Shown here: one piece after another, positions 1 to 10,842 of the stretch
Layout: each line of letters starts with the position of its first letter
How positions within the stretch are numbered: position 1 is the first letter of the stretch
Origin: Brachionus manjavacas
Taxonomy: Eukaryota > Rotifera > Eurotatoria > Ploima > Brachionidae
Reading direction: 5' to 3'
Assembly: GCA_019054805.1 (NCBI GenBank)
Contig: JAHQIY010000002.1
Location: 9,548,001-9,612,000, forward strand
DNA length: 64,000 nucleotides
Translations under genes and position numbers: made by a program
Notes under the pieces: generated by a model
The model's database searches: none
Seen by the model: only the letters and a program-made list of their open reading frames with translations
Told to the model about the DNA's origin: nothing

Positions 1-3000
1 CATCTAGTGCTTATTCATATTCCTTTAGCTTTTTATCTTTGTCCTTGAGCAAATCATCTTTATGCTTAATCTCTTAAAAATAAAAATGATAATAAATAAA
101 AAAATATTCAATATTTCATTGAAAATTGATTATACTTTGATCTTTTGACGTTCGTAATTTTTCAAAAATCGCTTTCTGGTCCGATTCAAGATTCGAAGTC
201 ATACTCTCATTTTCTTCTACATTTTTCTCTAATTCTTTTAGACGCTGATCTTTTGCTTTTAATTTTTGATTGTTTTCTTTCAGAACTAATTTTTTATTTT
301 AATATTGAAATAACATTGAATTAAAGAATGAAGTTTAATAGTTTTACTTGTTGATTTAATTGTCGACAAATTTTGTTTCCTAGTTTAATTCGCAAATTTG
401 AGATCAGAAATTTGCTTTTCTTTGTCATCTAGTGCAAATTCATATTCCTTTAGCTTTTTATCTTTGTCCTTAAGCTTTTTATCCTTGTCCTTAAGCAAAT
501 AATCTTTATGCTTAATCTCTTAAAAATAAAAATGATATTAAATAAAAAAATATTCAATATTTCATCGAAAATTGACTATACCTAGATCTTTTGACGTTCG
601 TAATTTTTCACAAATCGCTTTCTGGTCCGATTCAAGATTCGAAGTCATACTCTCATTTTCTTCTACATTTTTCTCTAATTCTTTTAGACGCTGATCTTTT
701 GCTTTTAATTTTTGATTGTTTTCTTTCAGAACTAATTTTTTATTTTAATATTGAAATAACATTGAATTAAAGAATGAAGTTTAATAGTTTTACTTGTTGA
801 TTTAATTGTCGACAAATTTTGTTTCCTAGTTTAATTCGCAAATTTGAGATCAGAAATTCGCTTGTCTTTGTCATCTTGTGCTTATTCATATTCCTTTAGC
901 TTTTTATCTTTGTCCTTAAGCAAATCATCTTTATGCTTAATCTCTTAAAAATAAAAATGATAATAAATAAAAAAATATTCAATATTTCATCGAAAATTGA
1001 TTATACCTAGATCTTTTGACGTTCGAAATTTTTCAGTGTTTTCTTTCAGAAACAATTTTTTATTTTAATATTGAAATAACATTGAATTAAAAAATGAAGT
1101 TAGATAGTTTTTCTTGTTGATTTAATTGTCGACAAATTTTGTTTCTCAGTTTTATTCGCAAATTTGAGATCAGAAATTTGCTTGTCTTTGTCATCTTGTG
1201 CTTATTCATATTCCTTTAGCTTTTTATCTTTGTCCTTAAGCAAATCATCTTTATGCTTAATCTCTTAAAAATAAAAATGATAATAAATAAAAAAATATTC
1301 AATATTTCATCGAAAATTGATTATACCTAGATCTTTTGACGTTCGAAATTTTTCAGTGCTTTCTTTCAGAAACAATTTTTTATTTTAATATTGAAATAAC
1401 ATTGAATTAAAAAATGAAGTTAAATAGTTTTTCTTGTTGATTTAATTGTCGACAAATTTTGTTTCTCAGTTTTATTCGCAAATTTGAGATCAGAAATTTG
1501 CTTGTCTTTGTCATCTAGTGCTTATTCATATTCCTTTAGCTTTTTATCTTTGTCCTTAAGCAAATCATCTTTATACTTAATCTCTTAAAAATAAAAATGA
1601 TAATAAATAAAAAAATATTCAATATTTCATTGAAAATTGATTATACCTAGATCTTTTGACGTTCGTAATTTTTCACAAATCGCTTTCTGGTCCGATTCAA
1701 GATTCGAAGTCATACTCTCATTTTCTTATACTTTTTGCTCTAATTCTTTTAGACGCTGATCTTTTGCTTTTAATTTTTCATTGTTTTCTTTCAGAACTAA
1801 TTTTTTATTTTAATATTGAAATAACATTGAATTAAAGAATGAAGTTAAATAGTTTGACTTGTTGATTTAATTGTCGACAAATTTTGTTTCCTAGTTTAAT
1901 TCGCAAATTTGAGATCAGAAATTCGCTTGTCTTTGTCATCTTGTGCTTATTCATATTCCTTTAGCTTTTTATCTTTGTCCTTAAGCTTTTTATCCTTGTC
2001 CTTAAGCAAATAATCTTTATGCTTAATCTCTTAAAAATAAAAATGATATTAAATAAAAAAATATTCAATATTTCATCGAAAATTGACAATACCTAGATCT
2101 TTTGACGTTCGTAATTTTTCACAAATCGCTTTCTGGTCCGATTCAAGATTCGAAGTCATACTCTCATTTTCTTCTACTTTTTTCTCTAATTCTTTTAGAC
2201 GCTGATCTTTTGCTTTTAATTTTTGATTGTTTTCTTTCAGAACTAATTTTTTATTTTAATATTGAAATAACATTGAATTAAAGAATGAAGTTAAATAGTT
2301 TTACTTTTTGATTTAATTGTCGACAAATTTTGTTTCCTAGTTTAATACGCAAATTTGAGATCAGAAATTCGCTTGTCTTTGTCATCTTGTGCTTATTCAT
2401 ATTCCTTTAGCTTTTTATCTTTGTCCTTAAGCAAATCATCTTTATGCTTAATCTCTTAAAAATAAAAATGATAATAAAAAAAAAAAATATCCAATATTTC
2501 ATTGAAAATTGATTATACCTTGATCTTTTGACGTTCGTAATTTTTCAATACTCGCTTTCTGGTCCGATTCGAGATTCGAAGTCATACTCTCATTTTCTTT
2601 TACTTTTTGCTCTAATTCTTTTAGACGCTTTTCTTTGTCTTTTAATTTTTCATTTTTTTCTTTCATGAATAATTTTTTATTTAAATATTTATTTAAAATT
2701 GAATTAAAGAATGAAGTTAAATAGTTTTACTTTTTGATTTAATTGTCGACAAATTTTGTTTCCTAGTTTAATTCGCAAATTTGAGATCAGAAATTCGCTT
2801 GTCTTTGTCATCTTGTGCTTATTCATATTCCTTTAGCTTTTTATCTTTGTCCTTAAGCAAATCATCTTTATGCTTAATCTCTTAAAAATAAAAATGATAA
2901 TAAATAAAAAAATATTCAATATTTCATTGAAAATTGATTATACCTAGATCTTTTGACGTTCGTAATTTTTCACAAATCGCTTTCTGGTCCGATACGAGAT

Positions 3001-5023
3001 TCGAAGTCATACTCTCATTTTCTTATACTTTTTGCTCTAATTCTTTTAGACGCTGATCTTTTGCTTTTAATTTTTCATTGTTTTCTTTCAGAACTAATTT
3101 TTTATTTTAATATTGAAATAACATTGAATTAAAGAATGAAGTTAAATAGTTTTACTTGCTGATTTAATTGTCGACAAATTTTGTTTCCTAGTTTAATTCG
3201 CAAATTTGAGATCAGAAATTCGCTTGTCTTTGTCATCTTGTGCTTATTCATATTCCTTTAGCTTTTTATCTTTGTCCTTAAGCAAATCATCTTTATGCTT
3301 AATCTCTTAAAAATAAAAATGATAATAAATAAAAAAAATTTCAATATTTCATTGAAAATTGATTATACCTAGATCTTTTGACGTTCGTAATTTTTCACAA
3401 ATCGCTTTCTGGTCCGATACGAAATTCGAAGTCATACTCTCATTTTCTTATACTTTTTGCTCTAATTCTTTTAGACGCTGATCTTTTGCTTTTAATTTTT
3501 CATTGTTTTCTTTCAGAACTAATTTTTTATTTTAATATTGAAATAACATTGAATTAAAGAATGAAGTTAAATAGTTTGACTTGTTGATTTAATTGTCGAC
3601 AAATTTTGTTTCCTAGTTTAATTCGCAAATTTGAGATCAGAAATTTGCTTTTCTTTGTCATCTAGTGCAAATTCATATTCCTTTAGCTTTTTATCTTTGT
3701 CCTTAAGCTTTTTATCCTTGTCCTTAAGCAAATAATCTTTATGCTTAATCTCTTAAAAATAAAAATGATAATAAATAAAAAAATATTCAATATTTCATCG
3801 AAAATTGATTATACCTAGATCTTTTGACGTTCGAAATTTTTCAGTGTTTTCTTTCAGAAACAATTTTTTATTTTAATATTGAAATAACATTGAATTAAAG
3901 AATGAAGTTAAATAGTTTTACTTGCTGATTTAATTGTCGACAAATTTTGTTTCCTAGTTTAATTCGCAAATTTGAGATCAGAAATTCGCTTGTCTTTGTC
4001 ATCTAGTGCTTATTCATTTCCTTTAGCTTTTTATCTTTGTCCTTAAGCTTTAGATCTTTGTCCTTAAGCTTTTTATCTTTGTCCTTAAGCAAATCATCTT
4101 TATGCTTAATCTCTTAAAAATAAAAATGATATTAAATAAAAAAATATTCAATATTTCATTGAAAATTGATTATACCTAGATCTTTTGACGTTCGTAATTT
4201 TTCAAAAATCGCTATCTGGTCCGATTCGAGATTCGAAGTCATACTCTCATTTTCTTCTACTTTTTGCTCAAATTCTTTAAGACGCTGATCTTTTGCTTTT
4301 AATTTTTCAGTGTTTTCTTTCAGAAATAATTTTTTATTTTAATATTGAAATAACATAGAATTAAAGAATGAAGAAAAAAAGTTTTACTTGATGATTTAAT
4401 TGTCAACAAATTTTGTTTTTAGTTTTATTCGCAAATTTGAGATCAGAAATTTGCTTTTCTCTGTCATCTAGTGCTAATTCATTTTCCTTTAGCTTTTTAT
4501 CTTTGTCCTTAAGCAAATCATCTTTATTCTTAATCTCTTAAAAATAAAAATGATAAAAAATAAAAAAATATCCAATATTTCATTGAAAATTGATTATACT
4601 TTGATCTTTTGACGTTCGTAATTTTTCAAAAATCGCTTTCTGGTCCGATTCGAAATTCGAAGTCATACTCTCATTTTCTTCTACTTTTTGCTCAAATTCT
4701 TTAAGACGCTGATCTTTTGCTTTTAATTTTTCAGTGTTTTCTTTCAGAAATAATTTTTTATTTTAATATTGAAATAACATTGAACTAAAGAATGAAGTTA
4801 AATAGTTTTACTTTTTGATTTAATTGTCGACAAATTTTGTTTCTTAGTTTTATTCGCAAATTTGAGATCAGAAATTTTTTTTCTTTGTCATCTAGTGCTA
4901 ATTCATATTCCTTTAGCTTTTTATCTTTGTCCTTAAGCGATTCATCTATATGCTTAATCTCTTAAAAATAAAAATGATAATAAATAAAAAAATATTCAAT
5001 ATTTCATCGAAAATTGACTATAC

Positions 5024-5173
5024 CTAGATCTTTTGACGTTCGTAATTTTTCAAAAATCGCTATCTGGTCCGATTCGAGATTCGAAGTCATACTCTCATTT
5101 TCTTCTACTTTTTCCTCTAATTCTTTAAGACGCTGATCTTTTGCTTTTAATTTTTCATTGTTTTCTTTCAGAA
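5024..5173 (-). CDS. Representative exon B of the coiled-coil module
   Basis: The 150-nt companion exon encodes LKENxEKLKAKDQRLKELE, then an acidic linker with ENESMTSNLESDQ and an end IFEKLRTSKDL, again Lys/Glu-rich with heptad-spaced hydrophobics. It ends in AAAGATCTAG before GTATAATC, a good donor. In many units the acceptor is AAAAATTAG before TTCTGAAAG. In this unit and other late units that AG is changed to AT, so the nearest usable acceptor is the AG nine bases further in (CTGAAAG), which keeps the frame. The next unit's exon B is at 5,449-5,598, also exactly 150 nt. Confidence 0.55.
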
Positions 5174-5235
5174 ATAATTTTTTATTTTAATATTGAAATA
5201 ACATTGAACTAAAGAATGAAGTTAAATAGTTTTAC

Positions 5236-5385
5236 TTGTTGATTTAATTGTCGACAAATTTTGTTTCTTAGTTTTATTCGCAAATTTGAGATCAGAAATT
5301 TGCTTTTCTTTGTCATCTAGTGCTAATTTATATTCCTTTAGCTTTTTATCTTTGTCCTTAAGCAAATCATCTTTATGCTTAATCT
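5236..5385 (-). CDS. Representative open exon A of the coiled-coil module
   Basis: This 150-nt exon has no stop in the frame set by its neighbours. The acceptor is TTTTTAAG before AGATTAAGC and the donor is AACAA followed by GTAAAAC. It encodes about 50 residues beginning IKHKDDLLKDKDKKLKEYEL, then a stretch with ISDLKFANKT and ending NLSTIKST. Charged residues alternate with Leu, Ile and Tyr at heptad-like spacing, which suggests a coiled coil. The splice phase is 1 at both ends. I list one example because most units are near copies; sister exons with TAA are probably non-functional or skipped. Confidence 0.6.
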
Positions 5386-5890
5386 CTTAAAAATAAAAAT
5401 GATAATAAACATAAAAATATTCAATATTTCATTGAAAATGGATTATACTTTGATCTTTTGACGTTCGTAATTTTTCAAAAATCGCTATCTGGTCCGATTC
5501 AAGATTCGAAGTCATGCTCTCATTTTCTTCTACTTTTTGCTCAAATTCTTTAAGACGCTGATCTTTTGCTTTTAATTTTTCAGTGTTTTCTTTCAGAAAT
5601 AATTTTTTATTTTAATATTGAAATAACATTGAACTAAAGAATGAAGTTAAATAGTTTTACTTGTTGATTTAATTGTCGACAAATTTTGTTTCTTAGTTTT
5701 ATTCGCAAATTTGAGATCAGAAATTTGCTTTTCTTTGTCATCTAGTGCTAATACATATTCCTTTAGCTTTTTATCTTTGTCCTTAAGCAAATCATCTTTA
5801 TGCTTAATCTCTTAAAAATAAAAATGATAATAAATAAAAAAATATTCAATATTTCATCGAAAATTGACTTTACCTAGATCTTTTGGCGTT

Positions 5891-5898
5891 CGTAATTT
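5891..5898. other. Left 8-bp target-site duplication of KDZ-like element copy 1
   Basis: CGTAATTT is the end of interrupted module sequence (GACGTTCGTAATTTTTC in uninterrupted units). The same 8 bp restarts the module at 14,218, so removing the element plus one copy rebuilds a normal exon B. Confidence 0.85.
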
Positions 5899-5945
5899 GA
5901 GCAATAGACAATGAACTTATTTTACCATACTATTCACTTGAATAA

Positions 5946-6345
5946 AAAGTGTCCTTTTGTTTCCTTTTGTGTACTTTTGTTATGAATCTTTTTTTCCCTA
6001 GCAAAAAAAGTGTCCTTTTGTGTCCTTTTGTGTACTTTTGTTATGAAAACTATTTACCCTAGCAAAAAAAGTGTCCTTTTGTTTTCTTTTGTTATGAAAA
6101 CTATTTACCCTAGCAAAAAAGTGTCCTTTTGTGTCCTTTTGTGTACTTTTGTTATGAAAACTATTTACCCTAGCAAAAAAAGTGTCCTTTTGTGTACTTT
6201 TGTTATGAAAACTATTTACCCTAGCAAAAAAGTGTCCTTTTGTGTCCTTTTGTGTACTTTTGTTATGAAAACTATTTTCCCTAGCAAAAAAAGTGTCCTT
6301 TTGTGTACTTTTGTGTACTTTTGTTATAAATCCGCATTAACTAAA
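5946..6345 (+). repeat. Subterminal minisatellite arm, left end of element copy 1
   Basis: Six to seven tandem units of about 50-60 bp, each with GTGTCCTTTTGTGTACTTTT, then GTTATGAAAACTATTTACCC and TAGCAAAAAA. Units differ by a 10-bp internal repeat (GTGTCCTTTT once or twice). A 112-codon open frame across it is a by-product of unit lengths and is not taken as a gene. The reverse complement of the same unit forms the right arm near 13.95-14.17 kb. Confidence 0.85.
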
Positions 6346-6578
6346 TAAAAAAATTGTTCTCTTGAGTACTTTTGGAGACTTATGTTACATAATCATTTTT
6401 CTTTATTTAAAGGTGTGTTTTGCTAACTTTATTTAAATTTTTTAAAATATTGTTCAAAATTTTTAAAAAATACAAAAATTAAATCATGACGAGAATAAAT
6501 TGAAGATTTCAAATATAGAATTTTTATAATTTTAAATACTGCATTAATACCTTTTTATTTAATTATAAGAGTTTAGAA

Positions 6579-8383
6579 ATGGCGAAAAAAACTTGATCCT
6601 TGAAAATTTTTGCAAGAATTTGGAAATCAGTTGCGTTCAGGAAAAACTTTATAAAATTCCATTCGAACCAGTTTTTGATGGAGAAATCGGAAGTTACCTA
6701 CATGGAATTGGGTAAACAATTTCATCTAATATAAAATTCATTATTTTAATTAAGCTTAGCTAAATTTTTAATTTTCTAAATATGTTTCATGAATGATTTT
6801 TGAATTAGCATTAATATTATAAATTAAAAATCTTAATTAAAATTTAAGATAATTATTTTTAAAGAGCAAGACATTCTGTATGCAAAGAATTTTTAATTTG
6901 TCCACTTTTTACTGGTATTGCACATTTAATGCAACATTCTTATGTTTCCACCTTAACAACTTTGAGCGAGAAGAGCGTTTTTTAATCATGTTTGGTAGCA
7001 AATCCTTCTACTGGCAAAAGTACTGCAATGTCTCTAATTAAAAAAAGCCTAAATCAAATCGAAGAATACAAGAAGATTCCTAGAAAAAAATCAAATCTAA
7101 TTAATGGTAAAATTTAAATGAATATATTTGAAATAAGATGTATAAAAATTTTTAGCTGGTACAGTTGAAGCTTTATTAACAAACTTGGAAACAAATCCTT
7201 GCATGGTCAGCTTTTTTGACGAGTCCTCAACCTTTATGAGTTCGTTTGGTTTATATAAAGGTGGAGACGGTAAATATGACCGAAGTGTTTACTTAGAACT
7301 GTATACCGGCCCAGATGGTAACGACAGAACACTGACAAGTAATCGCTTTTATATAGATCGACCGAGATTCAGTGTATGCTTATTGGGTAAATATTTTTTA
7401 TTTCAAAATGTATCCAATGTTGAAATAACATTGAAATAGTGCATATTCAAAATAAAAAATGATGTTTTAAAATAAAAAATAATTTTAAATTACTGTTGCA
7501 AGCATGAAAAACTTAGTATTTTTTATTTTTCCATTATTTTCACCTTTTTTTATATTTTTTCATCTATATAGAATAAAAAACTAAATGTAATATAAAAAAA
7601 AGATATTAAGAAAATATTAATAAAAAAATGAAAATAAAGGAGTAGACAAAACTGGAAATTAATGAATTTATGTTCCCCAAAGTACTTGAAGGTTGAATAT
7701 AAATTTTTTTTTAAATTTTATTACTTATGTTTTAAAACAAAGATTTAAGAAGAGCATTTAATGAACATAATACATAAATCGGAAAATAATACCTATATAC
7801 CCAAAGAACCCATCATCTTTCAAACCAAAGATTTATTTTTTCCAAATTTTGTGCACTATAAATTTTAAAATATTTTATAGGAAAATTCAATTTATTTAAA
7901 TTTTAGAATTTTTATTAATTCAACAATTCAAAATTAGGACACATGAGTGATTATATTAATTTTGTGCGACAAGAAAAAATTCACGAGATGATGGATTAAT
8001 TTAACGTTTCCATATTTGTGCTCCAAGACCCATTTATTTCAAGACAGAGGATATGGTTAAAATACCTCCTGAAAAATATTGTTTAAAAGTTCTGTTGTAC
8101 ATCATAAGCAAACTAAATGAAATTCCTATTCAATATATTCTAGAAGAAAAAGCAACTCATTATAGCTATAAAATATATGATTCTTTTAAAATCTTCGCTG
8201 AAAAGTTTGGAAATAACTACGATCTATTTATGGCGTAAGCTTATTATAAAATTTAATTTTTTAAAATGAGTTTTGATTGAAAGCGCAATGTGTGGAAAAT
8301 CTGCTTCACAAATATTAAGAATTGCGATGTTTATCCATATTTTCAAAAAATCTTACTCAATTTTAAAACAATTGGAATTATTT
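6579..8383 (+). pseudogene. DUF3987 (P-loop primase/helicase-like) protein, N-terminal and core exons, copy 1
   Basis: Exons 6579-6711, 6865-7106, 7156-7386, 7938-8234 and 8284-~8383 are joined by GT..AG introns. Order and motifs match DUF3987: an N-terminal segment, a Walker A-like NPSTGKST in exon 2, an SFFDES Walker B-like motif followed by YKGGDGKYDRSVYLELYTGP in exon 3, a DGLI-RF motif in exon 4 and a helical GKSASQILRIAMFIHI segment in exon 5. The family occurs mostly in phage and plasmid replication-type proteins and in some eukaryotic mobile elements, so a replication or unwinding role for the element is inference. Breaks: exon 1 is one base short (TGA soon after the start), exon 2 has a TAA just before SCLVANPS, and exon 4 is one A short. 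Copy 2 at 22.2-24.0 kb is more intact. Confidence 0.7.
7387..7937 (+). other. 551-bp intron of the DUF3987 gene, copy 1
   Basis: Donor GTAAATAT follows the LLG codons and acceptor AAAATTAG precedes GACACATG, giving LLG-HMSDYINF in frame. It is far longer than the other introns and very AT-rich; no ORF is supported. It holds one of three AAGGAGTANACAAA-type motifs seen in this gene. Confidence 0.55.
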
Positions 8384-8409
8384 TAATAAAAATAAATTAT
8401 GCTTTGCTG

Positions 8410-9767
8410 AATATGAAAATATCGATTATACCCTTGATTTATTTCAAATAATGGATAGAATGGCGAAAAAAATAATTTTGCCTGAGAACATTAAAAATTA
8501 TAATAGTAAATTTAATGAATTATCAAAAAAAATTTTATTTTTTCCAACGGATGAGTCTCTTACTTTCAAAATTAACGATCTGAATCAAAGTTTGTCTAAA
8601 ACTTATAAAAAAGACGACATTTGTACCGTGGCAATTGAATTGGAAAATTTGGGACTTGGCACTTTGACTGACGAAAAGTTAAATGGAATTTTAAAAAAAG
8701 TAAATTTTATTGAATTTTTTATATTATTTTTATAAATGAGCCTAAAATAATTCAAAATATTTTAATTAATTTTTTTATTTTTTGAACTTCATAAATAAAA
8801 ATATTAATTTTTCAAAGCCAAATAAGTATTTTACAAAGATAAATCAACATGAGCTAAATAAAAATAATCAAGCAATATCGAATCTTGCAAAAATTGGAAT
8901 AAGCCCTGCTGATTTTATGTCTAGTAAATTAATTAAATCGATTTTTTACAACACTAAATTTTTAAATTCTATAAGGAGTGTACAAAGCGACTTTTAATGA
9001 CTCATTAATATCTTTAAATAATAAGAAAAATACAAAGAATCAATTTGATGATATTGTAGATATCCCAGAAGAATTTCTAGACTTCTCGACTCAAAAAGAG
9101 AGTAATTCAAGTAATAATTATTTTCAAAGTATGATTTTGTTAATATTCACATTTTTTACTATCAAAATCAATTTAATTTAAAAAATTAATTTAAAAAGGA
9201 GTAAACAAAGCCAGCATCGAGACCAAAAAAACCAATATGTCCAAAGAAAATGACTTATCGACGCCTAAAAGTTTTTTAATTTATTTTCTGAATTTTTGAA
9301 ATAATTTATTTTAAAGGAAAAATAACTTTTGATGACCCTTTTTCATATTTAAAGAATAAGAAAAATACAGAGAAACAATTTGATGATAGAGTTGATATCC
9401 CAGAACAATTTCTAGACTTCTCAACTCAAAAAGAGATTAATTCAAATGGTAATGATTTTAAAAGTATAATCTTTTGAATATTAAATTTTATTTACTAATA
9501 AATAGGAAACTTTGAACATGAAATCTCAAAAGAGCTTATCAATGAGATAAGTTTTGTTGATAGGAATGAAATTAAAGCTAATGAACATAGACAAAATATT
9601 TTATTTTCAACTCCACAAAAGACAAATAAAACCACCAATTTAGCTCAAAATGTTGAAATGGATTCAAGCAATAAAAAAAAAAACATGTCAAGCACTAAAA
9701 ACATAAAGGATTTTCTAGTAAATATTAAAATTAATAATATAATTAAATTAAAATTTACAAATAAGTA
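8410..9767 (+). pseudogene. C-terminal exons of the DUF3987 gene, copy 1
   Basis: An open block from about 8,410 to 8,699 (EYENIDYTLDLFQIMDRM, then a Lys/Asn-rich helical stretch to GILKK) ends at a GTAAAT donor. Later blocks at about 8,790-8,975, 8,979-9,115, 9,316-9,450 and 9,509-9,767 are Lys/Asn/Ser-rich and low in complexity. The blocks at 8,979 and 9,316 are tandem copies of one exon (both contain QFDD and FLDFSTQKE). The last block ends NKTTNLAQNVE, then a Lys-rich tail and TAA. No known domain was recognised; it may be a linker or DNA-binding tail. The link from the core exons is not in frame here, so assignment to the same gene rests on order and strand. Confidence 0.5.
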
Positions 9768-10842
9768 AAAAAAGTGAAATTAAAGGATCGTAAAATAGAA
9801 CTTAGTGTTTTGACTAAAATTTGTTAAAGAAATTTATTAATAAAAAAAAAACATAATAATCAAATCATAATAATAACTAAAAGAAAGATATGCATTTAAT
9901 TTACAAAACATTATTTTTTTAAGACTTAAAAATAAGATTTTTTTCAATTAATAAATTCATTTAATCAATTAATTTGAAAAAAAAAACAGATAAAAAATGC
10001 CATGACTTGACTTTGAAATTTTGACAAATGTATCTGAAGCTATAGTAATTCTTCTCTATATATATCTTCTCTATATAATATATAAACACTTAAAACTTAA
10101 ACATTTTAACTAAATTAAATTAAACTTAAATTAGTGATGATCAATAAATTTTAGGAAATACAATGAAAATTTAAAAAGTAAATATCCTCCCTATACTGTT
10201 TGTACATTGTATTAATTTTAGAATCGTTTGACCCTGATTTATGTCTTGAACTTTCTGGACTTTTAAATAACTAAATAAAAATTTCATTTTATTATTAGTT
10301 AAATAATTAATTTGAATTATAACAAAAACTTTTCTAATCTTTAACATAGACAAATCCCTTAACCAGTGCTCCGCCACGGACCCCGTTTAATTTTTAAACA
10401 AATACTTCTCTAATCTTCAATATACCCGAATCCCTAAACCAGGGCTCCGCCCCGGACCCCGTTTTGTTTTTTATTTATGATTAAAAAAACTAAAAAGAAC
10501 ATAGGAACATGGAAAATAAAAAAAAATATTGATCAAGTACATAATGGTGCAGGATCAAATAAAATCAAATTCTGAAAAAGGAAAAACAGCAAATTTTTAT
10601 TTTATAGTTAAATCTAATTAACTATCCATGAAAATTTTAAGATTTTAATTAAATAACCTTTATTTTAATCTCTATTCAATTTAAAAAATAATATGAAGTC
10701 TGTTCATGCGATTTGAATGGAAATTCTAATTCAAACAGAATAAGACCTTTAGAGAATTAAAAATTCTCAAATAAATTTATAAAACTTCTTTTGCATGCAT
10801 TTCTTTAAGATTAATATTAAAAAAGATTCTTATATAAAAGGA
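9768..10842. other. AT-rich spacer between the two element genes
   Basis: No supported gene. It contains an AT microsatellite-like run (TCTCTATATATAT near 10,055) and the GC-rich pair of repeats listed separately. A 68-codon minus-strand frame at 10,171-10,377 has no recognisable content and is treated as chance. Confidence 0.6.
10318..10465. repeat. Two tandem ~80-bp repeats with a GC-rich core
   Basis: Two units each run from a TTCTAATCTT stretch to a core GCTCCGCCACGGACCCCGTT (first) or GCTCCGCCCCGGACCCCGTT (second). The core is strikingly GC-rich in a very AT-rich setting, and part of it can fold. The same pair recurs in copy 2 near 25.94-26.09 kb. Similar cores are dispersed repeats in several unrelated genomes; its role here is unknown. 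Confidence 0.7.

Larger units (their letters stand above)
1..5890 (-). repeat. Array 1 of a 425-bp two-exon coiled-coil module
   Basis: About 14 head-to-tail units, counted by the motif GTCGACAAATTTTG, run off the left edge of the window. Read on the minus strand, each full unit is exon A (150 nt), a 62-nt intron starting GTAAAAC, exon B (150 nt) and a 63-nt intron starting GTATAATC, which sums to the observed ~425-bp spacing. Both introns are phase 1, so any exon can be lost or duplicated without shifting frame. The predicted peptide is Lys/Glu/Asp-rich with heptad-spaced Leu/Ile, as in a coiled coil. Several units have a 105-nt in-frame deletion of exon B (around 1,030, 1,350 and 3,840) or 21-nt insertions adding one KDKDKKL heptad. 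Many units carry TAA in exon A (after EYE and after FAN) or exon B (after QKV). No flanking unique exon of the host gene was found. Exon structure is directly read; that it is or was one large gene is inference. Confidence 0.8.

Noticed and set aside
5946..6345. CRISPR-like regular repeats and a 112-codon ORF with MKTIYPSKK repeats
   Set aside because: Units are contiguous minisatellite repeats without unique spacers, the genome is eukaryotic, and the ORF is a by-product of repeat length that breaks when T/A runs vary.
10171..10377. 68-codon minus-strand ORF (also 25,797-26,003)
   Set aside because: Low complexity, overlaps the GC-rich repeat, no domain or splice support.
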